Positions 54,050 through 61,204 of a DNA stretch of 64,000 nt are shown here, piece by piece. Both the position numbers and the translations under genes were made by a program. Within the stretch, counting starts at the first letter, position 1; each line of letters begins with the position of its first letter. Source of the DNA: a bacterium (GTDB taxonomy: Bacteria; UBA8248); NCBI GenBank assembly GCA_022825065.1, contig JAJDYR010000022.1, positions 313,426 through 377,425 of the forward strand, in the 5' to 3' direction. The notes below the pieces were generated by a model that was given only the letters and a program-made list of their open reading frames with translations, ran no database searches and had not been told where the DNA came from.

Positions 54050-54446
54050 TTAGTGAGTCCTCCTGAATACACAGTAGAAAAAGGGATTTTCAGTGAATTT
54101 CCGGCTTTCTCCGATTAACCTCCTTTCCTTCTCATTTACGGGCCTTCACAAACCGATTGTCGTATTTCGGGCAGCCCGGAGGACGGCGGACTTGCGGACC
54201 CATCGTCCGGGCTGGTATTAACTCTTTCCGCGACACACGAATCCCTGAGGTATGCGCGCACCTTTTTCGGTCTCCACAGACGAACCGCCTCGCACCCGGC
54301 CTGCCCGCCGCTAATTATTGTTACGGGACGCGGGAAGCCCCGTTCTCCGCCGGGAGACCCGTTCCGGGGCGCGCGCGGGCCGTAAAAGAGCGAAAAAAGA
54401 CGGAAAACGGCGCCCGAAAACTCCTCCTGGGACCCCGGAATTGCGC
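54050..54446. other. Non-coding gap before the mobile island
   Basis: No credible gene or RNA. The GC-rich sequence changes near 54440 to AT-rich, marking the boundary of the island to the right. Confidence 0.5.
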
Positions 54447-54474
54447 TTGACATGGTTTTGAGAGGTGTTATATT
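54447..54474 (+). promoter_or_regulatory. Promoter candidate for the first tyrosine recombinase
   Basis: Perfect -35 box TTGACA (54447-54452), a 16-base spacer and TATATT (54469-54474). About 80 bases before the recombinase ATG, in AT-rich sequence (54475-54540) that contrasts with the surroundings. Confidence 0.6.
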
Positions 54475-54555
54475 GTCTGATAACAATAATTACCGGACAT
54501 TATTAATATAATTATTTATCGGTCCTAATAAATTCCATCATCCAGCTACTCCGAA

Positions 54556-55608
54556 ATGCACGAAAACGACGTTCTCAATCTGGCAATTCATCTCAGTCGC
54601 TTGCGCCCGCTCATCGATGAAGTGCTCGAGCGGTATCATGTGAGAGGACCCACCGCTGGTTTTGGGGGTCGGCTTCCCGGCATGACGGCGCCCGAGGCGA
54701 AGCGGGGCTCCGCACCGAAAGAGGAGCCGGCTCCGTCCCACCCGGCGGCGGAACTCGCGAAGGCCTCGATGGCGAAGAACACGCGCCGGTCGTACGAGCA
54801 GGCGCTCAGGGGCTTCGAGGGCTCGGGGCGTCCGGAGACGGACGCCGGCGTGGCGGCGTATCTGGGGGACCTCTACGGACAGGGCCGCTCGGCTGCCATG
54901 GCCGCGATGGCAGTCGCGGCGCTTCGCTTCCGTGCGAGGCTTACGGGACAGGATTCCCCGGTGGGGCCCGCTGCCGAGCGCGTGCTGGCGGGATTCAGGC
55001 GCCTGGTTCGGGAGCGCGGCTGCGACAAGGTAACCGGGATGCGCTGGGAGGAGGCCGACCACGCCTGTGAACTCGCGGAGAGTGCGGGGGACCTCGCCGG
55101 TTTGCGCGACGCCGCGGTCGTGGCGGTGGCGAGCGACGCGCTGCTCCGGGTGTCGGAGCTCGAGGACCTTGACGTCGATGACGTGAACCTGGCCGAGCAG
55201 ACGGTCCTTATCCGGCGTTCGAAGACGGACCAGGAGGGTGCGGGCGTCGTGCAGTACCTGGGAGAACCGACCGTTGCGCGGGTCCGCGCCTGGATCAAGG
55301 CTGCCGCACTCACGCAGGGGGCGCTCTTCCGGCCCATCTTCAAGTCGGGCCGGCTGCGTGAGGGGCGCCTCACCGAGCGGAGCATCCGGCGCATCATCAT
55401 CCGCCGCGCGCGCGAGGCGGGCGTCAAGGGCCGCATCAGCGGGCACAGCCTCAGGGTGGGCAGCGCGCAGAGCCTGGCGAGTGCGGGCGCTTCCCTGGTC
55501 GAGATGCAGCTCGCGGGGCGCTGGCGCTCGCCGTGCATGCCGGGGCGCTACGCCCGGGGGCAGTTGGCGAAGCGCGGCGCCGTGGCGAGGCTTCGCTACG
55601 GCGTCTGA
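54556..55608 (+). CDS. Tyrosine recombinase/integrase A (complete catalytic set)
   Basis: A 350-residue phage-integrase-type recombinase. An N-terminal SAM-like domain (TRRSYEQALRGFEGSGRPETDAGVAAYL, about residues 77-130) precedes a catalytic domain with Arg198 (DALLRVSELEDL), Lys223, His297 and Arg300 (GHSLR), Trp323 (GRW) and Tyr332 (PGRY). This is the full R-K-H-R-W-Y set. It cuts and rejoins DNA at specific att or transposon-end sites. Its tandem copy follows 114 bases later. Signs of transfer: at an island edge, with a different promoter composition. Confidence 0.9.
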   Translation: MHENDVLNLAIHLSRLRPLIDEVLERYHVRGPTAGFGGRLPGMTAPEAKRGSAPKEEPAPSHPAAELAKASMAKNTRRSYEQALRGFEGSGRPETDAGVAAYLGDLYGQGRSAAMAAMAVAALRFRARLTGQDSPVGPAAERVLAGFRRLVRERGCDKVTGMRWEEADHACELAESAGDLAGLRDAAVVAVASDALLRVSELEDLDVDDVNLAEQTVLIRRSKTDQEGAGVVQYLGEPTVARVRAWIKAAALTQGALFRPIFKSGRLREGRLTERSIRRIIIRRAREAGVKGRISGHSLRVGSAQSLASAGASLVEMQLAGRWRSPCMPGRYARGQLAKRGAVARLRYGV

Positions 55609-55722
55609 CCTGGTCGCTTCGGGTTCCCGTCCACGTCTCCTGCGTTCCCGTTTGGGTGGATTCCGCATTAGAGTCTATACTGGAGAAGGTATCGAATACT
55701 CGGCGCGATAAAGGGTCTAGTC

Positions 55723-56637
55723 GTGAACGAGTTGTCTGAACGACCTCAAGGGATGGGAACGGACCCGGCCGGGGACGCCGCTCGGGAGAGGGCGTGGGCA
55801 TCGGTATCAGGGAGCACGAGGCGCTCGTACGAGGCGGCGCTCAGGCGCTTCGATCGTTCGGGACATCCCGAGACCGACGCGGGGGTGGCGGCGTACCTGG
55901 GAGACCTCTTCGGGGAGGGATACACGGTTGCCGTGGCCGCGATGGCGGTGGCGGCGCTGCGCTTCCGGGCGGGTCTCGAGGAGAGGGACTCTCCTGCGGG
56001 TCCCGAGGCCGAGCGTGCTCTGGAGACGTTCCAGCGCCTGGACACGGGGCGCGGCTACGGCCGTGTGGCCGGGATAAGCTGGGAGGAGGCTGACCGCGCC
56101 TGTGAACTCGCGGAGCGGGCGGGGGACCTCGCCGGTCTGCGCGACGCCGCGATCGTGGCGGTGGGGAGCGACGCGCTGCTCCGGGTGTCGGAGATCGAGG
56201 CTTTGGACGTCGGTGACGTGGACTTCACAGAGCAGACGGTGTTGGTCCGGGACTTTAAGGCGAGCGAAGAGGGCGCCTTGCAGTTCGTCGGGGAACCCAC
56301 CGTCCGCCGCGTGAGCGCATGGCTCGGGGCCGCGGGGCTCGAGGAGGGGCCGCTCTTCCGGCCTCTCTACAAGTCGGGCCGTCTGCGCGAGGGTCGCCTC
56401 ACCGAACGGAGCATCCGGCGCATCATCATCCGCCGGGCGCGCGACGCAGGGGTTCAGGGCCGTATCAGCGGGAACAGCCTCAGGGTGGGGGGCGCGCAGA
56501 GCCTGGCGGCAGCGGGGGCGTCTCTGGTCGAGATGCAGTCCGCCGGGCGCTGGCGCTCCCCTGTCATGCCGGTGCGCTACACGCAGGAGAAACCCGCGGG
56601 AGAGGGTGCCGTGGCGAGGCTTCGCTACGGGCGTTGA
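55723..56637 (+). CDS. Tyrosine recombinase/integrase B (catalytic His replaced by Asn)
   Basis: A 304-residue paralog of the upstream recombinase, nearly identical in the last 90 residues. Catalytic positions: Arg154, Lys179, Asn251 in place of His (GNSLR), Arg254, Trp277, Tyr286. The shorter N-terminus lacks the first ~45 residues of copy A. His at that position varies in some recombinases, so activity may be reduced, or this subunit may work in a heteromer with A, as XerC and XerD do. GTG start at 55723. Confidence 0.85.
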   Translation: MNELSERPQGMGTDPAGDAARERAWASVSGSTRRSYEAALRRFDRSGHPETDAGVAAYLGDLFGEGYTVAVAAMAVAALRFRAGLEERDSPAGPEAERALETFQRLDTGRGYGRVAGISWEEADRACELAERAGDLAGLRDAAIVAVGSDALLRVSEIEALDVGDVDFTEQTVLVRDFKASEEGALQFVGEPTVRRVSAWLGAAGLEEGPLFRPLYKSGRLREGRLTERSIRRIIIRRARDAGVQGRISGNSLRVGGAQSLAAAGASLVEMQSAGRWRSPVMPVRYTQEKPAGEGAVARLRYGR

Positions 56638-56840
56638 CGGAACAGGCGCCCAAACGCCCGACGCCATCGCGCGGAGTTCGATTCGAGCACCGCGGGTTTC
56701 GACGAAGAGGCCGACTACAGCCTCGACGCCATCGGCGGCCTGCACGAGAAGGAAAGCGGCGAAAAACCCGTCCATGGCGTCAGGCTCAAGAGACCTCCGT
56801 GCTGGAGTCCCATTCCCATCGCTTACCCTGGGGTCGGCCG
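56638..56840 (+). other. Short gap with protein-like reading frame, next to the intron 3' end
   Basis: In frame with recombinase B, after its stop, the sequence reads AEFDSSTAGFDEEADYSLDA and GLHEKESGEKPVHGV, which looks like real protein, but there is no start codon or full gene. It may be the remnant of an ORF split by the group II intron. Confidence 0.3.
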
Positions 56841-56844
56841 GGTA

Positions 56845-56909
56845 GGCGGGGGCATTGCTGCGCCCCGCCCCCCACAGACCCGAGCGTGCGCGATTGACGC
56901 ACTCGGTTC
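56845..56909 (-). ncRNA. Group II intron domains V and VI
   Basis: Minus strand. Domain V is 56875-56909: GAACCGAGUGCG, a UCAA loop region, CGCACGCUCGGGUCUG, the two-way-junction hairpin with the usual AGC-like bulge. Domain VI is 56845-56869: a GGCGGGG stem pairing with CCCCCGCC around GCAGCAAUG, followed by CUACCC at the 3' splice region. The RT stop codon is two bases upstream. Confidence 0.7.
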
Positions 56910-56910
56910 C

Positions 56911-57583
56911 TCACCTGACAGGTTCGCTCAAGAAGCTTTGCCGAGAACGCACGTACGAGACAAATGGAAGGGGGTATCGCAAGAGAAGCGCGTTCATCCG
57001 GTCCCAGTTCATACGACGCAGGCGGCTGCGGCGCGCAAGCCACTTCCGCCACGTGCGAGCCACCTGGTAGCGGAACCACCGAAGACGCTTGCCGTTCCCT
57101 GTCAGACCGTAATATGCGCAGTGGCCCCGTATCACCCGGACGAGATAGTCATGCTGCGCCTTGACCGGCAGGTGCCGATGTCTCTTGCACCACTCGTGCA
57201 CCGATTTCAGCGCGCGGGCGAAGCGGCCTTTCGCCGTGATTTGGCGAACGACGTCCTTGCCTTGCATCGACCGCCCCCAGACGTGGGTGAAGCCGAGGAA
57301 GTCGAACGTCGTGGCCGACGCCATCCGGTGACGCCCGTAGGGACGCCTCCGGCGGAAGTCCACATAGCGCGTCTTGGCCTCATGGAGCGTGAGTCCGTAT
57401 CGGCCCAGACGTTTGCCCAGCACGTCAAGCAATCGCTTGCCGCTGTGGCGGTCTTCGAAGGCGACGACAAAATCGTCGGCGTATCGCACCAGCTGGCAGT
57501 TTCCGCACAAGCGCGGCCTCGCCAATTCCTCGAACCACTTGTCCAGCACGTGGTGCAGGAAGATGTTGGAGAGCATCGGCGAG
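56911..57583 (-). pseudogene. Group II intron reverse transcriptase, C-terminal half
   Basis: Carries the RT catalytic motif RYADDFVVAF and the maturase (X) domain to the end, including TFDFLGFTHVWGR and RGHCAYYGLTGNGKRLRWFRYQVARTWRKWL. It continues, in frame, the N-terminal half at 59820-60487. The first codon here is ISPMLSNIF, from the palm motif GTPQGG-VISPMLSN. The protein is broken by the inserted element and cannot be made as one chain. Confidence 0.9.
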
Positions 57584-57585
57584 AT

Positions 57586-57611
57586 GACACCCTGAACGCA
57601 AAAGGCAACTT
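57586..57611. repeat. Left terminal inverted repeat of the serine-recombinase element
   Basis: Begins GACACCCTGAACGCAAAAGG and ends CAACTT. Complementary to the right end except one base. Confidence 0.85.
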
Positions 57612-57692
57612 CCAGTTTGAGCGCCAGATTGTGGCGTGGCGGCATCGTTCGGTACTTGATCTTCGTCTCAAGAGGTAATATTATTATGACAA

Positions 57693-58013
57693 ATGACGCG
57701 ATCAACCAAGTCCCAGAAAGCCGAACGGATCAACGCCGCCTACACGCTGCTCGCGCAGGGCGTCACGACGAACGAGGCTGTAGTGCGGCTATCGCAGCGT
57801 TTCGGCGTATCGCAGCGGCAGTCCTACCGCTACGTTCAGCAGGCGCTGGCCATGGACCGGCCTGCCGAGCCGGTCGAATCCCGGATTCCCATCACGATCA
57901 AGATTCCGGGCGCGTTGGCGCAAGCCCTGCGTACGCACGCCAGGATCAGCGGCCAGGCCATCGGGGACATCGTCGCACGGGCACTGAGGCGCTTTCTCCC
58001 GGACGTGGATTGA
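57693..58013 (+). CDS. Small HTH-like protein of the serine-recombinase element
   Basis: A 106-residue protein. The first half shows a helix-turn-helix pattern (NEAVVRLSQRFGVSQRQSYRYVQQA); the second half has an IKIPGALAQALRTHARISGQAIGDIVARALRRFL segment that resembles a ribbon-helix-helix. Probably a DNA-binding regulator or a directionality factor for the recombinase. Found 107 bases inside the left end. The next small frame starts one base after its stop. Confidence 0.65.
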   Translation: MTRSTKSQKAERINAAYTLLAQGVTTNEAVVRLSQRFGVSQRQSYRYVQQALAMDRPAEPVESRIPITIKIPGALAQALRTHARISGQAIGDIVARALRRFLPDVD

Positions 58014-58014
58014 C

Positions 58015-58311
58015 ATGGCTGCGCGCCGCTCGGGTTCGCGGCCCGGCGTTGAACTTGATTACAGTTTCGAGCGCCTGTTCGCAGCCAGGCTCCAGAATGC
58101 CTACGAGATACTGGTTCCCGATCAAGCCTGTAAAATCCCTGCCCGAAGACGAGAGACAGGAGACGAAAATGAAAGTCGCAGCCCTTTATGCGCGGGTCTC
58201 GGGCGAGCAGCAGAGGGAGAGCAACACGATCGCGAGCCAAACCGAGGCGCTGGTCGAATACGCCAGGAACCACGGCTACAGCGTCGCGCCGGAGATGCTC
58301 GTCGAGGATGA
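58015..58311 (+). CDS. Small ORF overlapping the recombinase start
   Basis: 98 residues, with ATG one base after the upstream stop (coupled). The first half (RSGSRPGVELDYSFERLFAARLQNAYEILVPDQ) looks protein-like. The second half overlaps the recombinase gene in another frame and has low-quality composition, so the real protein may be only about 50 residues, or this may be an extended shadow. Function unknown. Confidence 0.35.
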   Translation: MAARRSGSRPGVELDYSFERLFAARLQNAYEILVPDQACKIPARRRETGDENESRSPLCAGLGRAAEGEQHDREPNRGAGRIRQEPRLQRRAGDARRG

Positions 58312-59947
58312 CGGCTGCAGCGGCGCTGTTCTCGAGCGCCCGGGGCTGGAGCGGATCAGGGACCTCGCCTCGGAAGGGCGCTTCGATACATTGGTGGTCC
58401 ATGCCCCGGACCGTTTGAGCCGCCGCTACGCCCATCAGGTGCTGATCATCGAGGAATTGGCCCGTCAGGGTGTAGAGACCGTGTTCGTGAACGCGCCGTC
58501 GATGGAGACCCCGGAAGACAACCTCCTCGTCCAGTTCCAGGGCATGATCGCGGAATACGAGCGCGCACAGATCCTGGAGCGTTCCCGTCGCGGCAAGCGT
58601 CATCGTGCGCAGCGTGGTGAAGTCGCGGTTCTCGGAGGTGCGCCTTATGGCTACCGCTACCACAAGAAAACCTCCGAGAGCGATGCCTACTATGAAGTGA
58701 TCGATGCTCAGGCATCGGTGGTTCGCGAAGTCTATCGCTACTATACTCATGACCACATGAGCATCGGCGAGATCACACGCAAGCTCAACGAGCGGGCGGT
58801 GCCCACGTCCTCCGGGCGCGGACGCTGGGAGCGTTCGACCGTGTGGGCGATGCTGCGCAACCCGGCGTACAAGGGCAAGGCGTGCTTCGGCAAGACCCGC
58901 CAGATGCCGCGAAAAACCGTGACCCGTCCCTTGCGGTTGCGCGGCGGCGTGGCCGGCGCCACCACCGGCGGTCACGAGAAACCGCGTGAGGAATGGATCG
59001 AGATTCTCGTGCCGGCGATCGTCAGCGAGGAGACCTTTGCCCTGGCCGAAGAGCGGCTTAAGATGAACAAGGCTCTCGGGCGGCGCCGGACAAAGACGCC
59101 CAGCGTGTTGCAGGGGCTGGTCTCGTGCGGAAAATGCGGCTATTCCCTGTCTCGCACGTCGACCCGGACGAGCGCCCGCACGATTTACTATTATCGCTGC
59201 CTGGGGTCCGAAGCCTGGCGGCATCTCAACGGGCCGGTATGCGACAATCGGCCGGTGCGCCAGGATCTGCTTGACGACGTCGTCTGGAGCGAAGTCGTTC
59301 GCCTTCTCGAGGATCCGGAACTGATCGGCGCCGAAATCGAGCGGCGGCTGGAGGCGGCCCGCGACTCCGACCCCAACCGGCAGCGCGAGGCAGACTTGCG
59401 GCGCCGGCTGATCAGAACACGAAAGAGCATCGACCGTCTGGTCAATGCCTATCAGGAGGAACTGGTAACCATCGACGAACTGCGCGAGAGAACACCCGGG
59501 CTACGCCGTCAGGAACAGGCCCTTCATCGTGAACTTCAGTCCGTTGTCGATCAGGTCAAGGATCGGGAAACCTACCTCCGGCTCGCCGATACGCTGAACG
59601 GGTTCCTGGCGCGGCTTCGCTCCTCCGCCCACACCCTGGATACCGGCGAACAACAGCGTCTTGTCCGGCTTCTCGTCAAGGAGGTGCTGGTCAGTGAGGA
59701 GAAGATCACGATTCGCCATTCCATCCCGATCCCGGGGGCGTCCGGTGGCAGTCCGAGCCCATCGGAACCCGACGACGGCGGCGCCGGAGAGCAAAGTTAC
59801 CTTTTGCGTTCAGGGTGTCATGACCCCACCTTGAGGAGTACCGGCGACCGGCCTGTGAACGGCCCCCTCTTCGAGCACCCCCGCTTTCAGCCATTTGTCA
59901 ATCATGCGCCTTACGACGCCGTCCTTAATCCGCAGGTCGAGGAATGA
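58169..59947 (+). CDS. Large serine recombinase
   Basis: 592 residues. The catalytic domain starts MKVAALYARVSGEQQRESN with Ser11 as the nucleophile; conserved Arg residues are in the LSRR region. The recombinase domain contains GAPYGYRYHK. A zinc ribbon follows (SCGKCGYSLSR ... CLGSEAWRHLNGPVCDN), then a long coiled coil (residues about 410-490). ATG 58169 has an AGGAG ribosome site. The reading frame crosses the right end of the element and stops 128 bases into the intron, so the last ~42 residues come from flanking DNA. Confidence 0.93.
   Translation: MKVAALYARVSGEQQRESNTIASQTEALVEYARNHGYSVAPEMLVEDDGCSGAVLERPGLERIRDLASEGRFDTLVVHAPDRLSRRYAHQVLIIEELARQGVETVFVNAPSMETPEDNLLVQFQGMIAEYERAQILERSRRGKRHRAQRGEVAVLGGAPYGYRYHKKTSESDAYYEVIDAQASVVREVYRYYTHDHMSIGEITRKLNERAVPTSSGRGRWERSTVWAMLRNPAYKGKACFGKTRQMPRKTVTRPLRLRGGVAGATTGGHEKPREEWIEILVPAIVSEETFALAEERLKMNKALGRRRTKTPSVLQGLVSCGKCGYSLSRTSTRTSARTIYYYRCLGSEAWRHLNGPVCDNRPVRQDLLDDVVWSEVVRLLEDPELIGAEIERRLEAARDSDPNRQREADLRRRLIRTRKSIDRLVNAYQEELVTIDELRERTPGLRRQEQALHRELQSVVDQVKDRETYLRLADTLNGFLARLRSSAHTLDTGEQQRLVRLLVKEVLVSEEKITIRHSIPIPGASGGSPSPSEPDDGGAGEQSYLLRSGCHDPTLRSTGDRPVNGPLFEHPRFQPFVNHAPYDAVLNPQVEE
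59794..59819. repeat. Right terminal inverted repeat of the serine-recombinase element
   Basis: Begins AAGTTACCTTTTGCGTTC and ends AGGGTGTC, the complement of the left end with a single mismatch. The recombinase gene reads through it. Confidence 0.85.
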
Positions 59948-60487
59948 CCGCAGGTGGGTGTGCGATATCGAGTCGAAGTACTTCGAGATATCGGCGTCAA
60001 TCACCCACCGTTGGCGCTGCTCCATGATGCCCGTGCGAAGTGCGTACAGGGCATCGTGAGCCGACCGTCCGGGCCGGAAGCCGTACGAGCACGTCAAAAA
60101 GTCCGTCTCGTAAATCGGCTCCAGCAGCATCAGGATTGCCCGCTGCGCCACCTTGTCTTCGAACGTCGGAATGCCAAGCGGTCGTTTCGTGCCGTCCGCC
60201 TTCGGGATGTAGTGGCGACGCACCGGCGGCGCAAAGTAGCGGCCCGACTTCATCCGGCCCAGGAGGTCGTCAAGATTCGCCTCCAGGTCCTTCTCGTAGT
60301 CGGCAGCACTCACGCCGTCGATGCCCGTCGCCCCATCCTTGCGCGTTCGGCGATACGCTTCGCGCATCCACTCGCCGTCGATGAGGTGGTGCAGGGACGT
60401 GAACACCCGTTCCGGATGCTCCCTCGCCTGTTCGGCTATCCACTGCTGTTTCGTGTACGTGTTCGTGGAACTCAGGGTTTCCTCCAA
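59820..60487 (-). pseudogene. Group II intron reverse transcriptase, N-terminal half
   Basis: Minus strand. Starts TTG at 60487 (MEETLSSTNTYTKQQW) with the intron RT pattern: REAYRRTRKDGATGIDGVS, PPVRRHYIPKADGTKRPLGIPTFEDKV, LTCSYGFRPGRSAHDALYAL and YFDSISHTHLRSFL. It ends at GTPQGGV where the mobile element is inserted. Together with 56911-57583 it would give 446 residues. An in-frame TGA lies just upstream of the TTG. Confidence 0.9.
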
Positions 60488-61098
60488 CGTTTCCCATCAG
60501 TGGCTCTGTACAGGTGACGCCCCGCTTCCCTCCGGCGGGTCCCGATGGCCACGGTTCCCCGCCTTCAGCGGTACTATCAGGGCGCTACGACTTCCTGCCC
60601 TTGCATGTCCTTCGGCTTATTGTTTTCGCCAACCGGATCCGCGGGCGCCTGCCGGGTTCGTGTCCGCCATGAGGCGCTCCCGCCGCCGTACAGGCCCGGC
60701 GACGGGCCGGGGTCTGGATTAGCATGCTGGCATCCCCTTTCCAGCGTCCTTGCCCACGGGCAGGAGCAGGATCTCCCAGGTTCCCTGGCGACCCATCCCG
60801 TGACTCTGCGCCGGTCCACGACCCCGGACGACCCGTTGCGCCTCGCCGATGGCGGCGCTTCCGGTGCTGCCCCCACACGATTAACAGTGAAGGCGTCATC
60901 GATTGACCGATTTCGAGGCTTACCCCGCCGCTTCGTCACCTGCTGTCTACGCTTCACGACGCGCGTTGCCGCTCGCCATGCAAGACTCGCTTCCGGCTGG
61001 CTGGCTTCGCCTTTGCCGGACGGGAGTCGAACCCGCCGGGTCGCTACGAGAGGTTTCAGGTCATGGCGTCCTCCTCTCCAGGGCTTCGCCTGGCGCAA
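60488..61098 (-). ncRNA. Group II intron 5' RNA region (domains I-III and upstream of RT)
   Basis: No protein-coding frame is credible in this 611-base GC-rich stretch. It contains many short complementary segments and ends at the RT start, the place expected for domains I-III/IV. Individual helices and exon-binding sites cannot be assigned by eye. Bases 61099-61204, before the transposase, hold nothing clear. Confidence 0.5.
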
Positions 61099-61204
61099 TA
61101 ACGGTTCAGTCGTGGGGTGATGGCGCGTAGCTCATCGGGGATATTCGAAGAGATTCCCTCAAGGGTGCTGGTAACACAATCCGGCATGTGGTAATCATGT
61201 CGGC

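Larger units (their letters stand above)
57586..59819 (+). mobile_element. Serine-recombinase transposable element, 2,234 bp
   Basis: Inserted inside the intron RT gene at codons for GTPQGGV|ISP. It ends in 26-bp terminal inverted repeats that match at 25 positions. The AT dinucleotide at 57584-57585 is repeated at 59820-59821. Deleting the element and one AT restores the RT frame exactly. A 2-base core is what serine recombinases leave. It carries three genes: a small HTH/RHH-like protein, a small unknown frame and the large serine recombinase. Confidence 0.85.
56840..61098 (-). mobile_element. Group II intron, interrupted by a serine-recombinase element
   Basis: On the minus strand a group II intron runs from about 61098 (5' end) to about 56840 (3' end). 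It encodes a reverse transcriptase/maturase, now in two pieces. Domain V and domain VI lie just after the RT stop. The sequence at the putative 5' end reads UUGCGCCAGG; the usual start is GUGYG, so the exact 5' boundary is uncertain. Excluding the 2,234-bp insertion it is about 2 kb, normal for bacterial introns. Confidence 0.75.

Noticed and set aside
57836..59224. Minus-strand frame across the serine recombinase
   Set aside because: It mirrors the recombinase gene and carries no motif; the plus-strand gene has full catalytic and zinc-ribbon features.
57617..59947. A 776-residue recombinase start upstream
   Set aside because: The first 184 codons overlap the small HTH gene in another frame and have no recombinase similarity. 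The catalytic domain starts at ATG 58169 with a good ribosome site.
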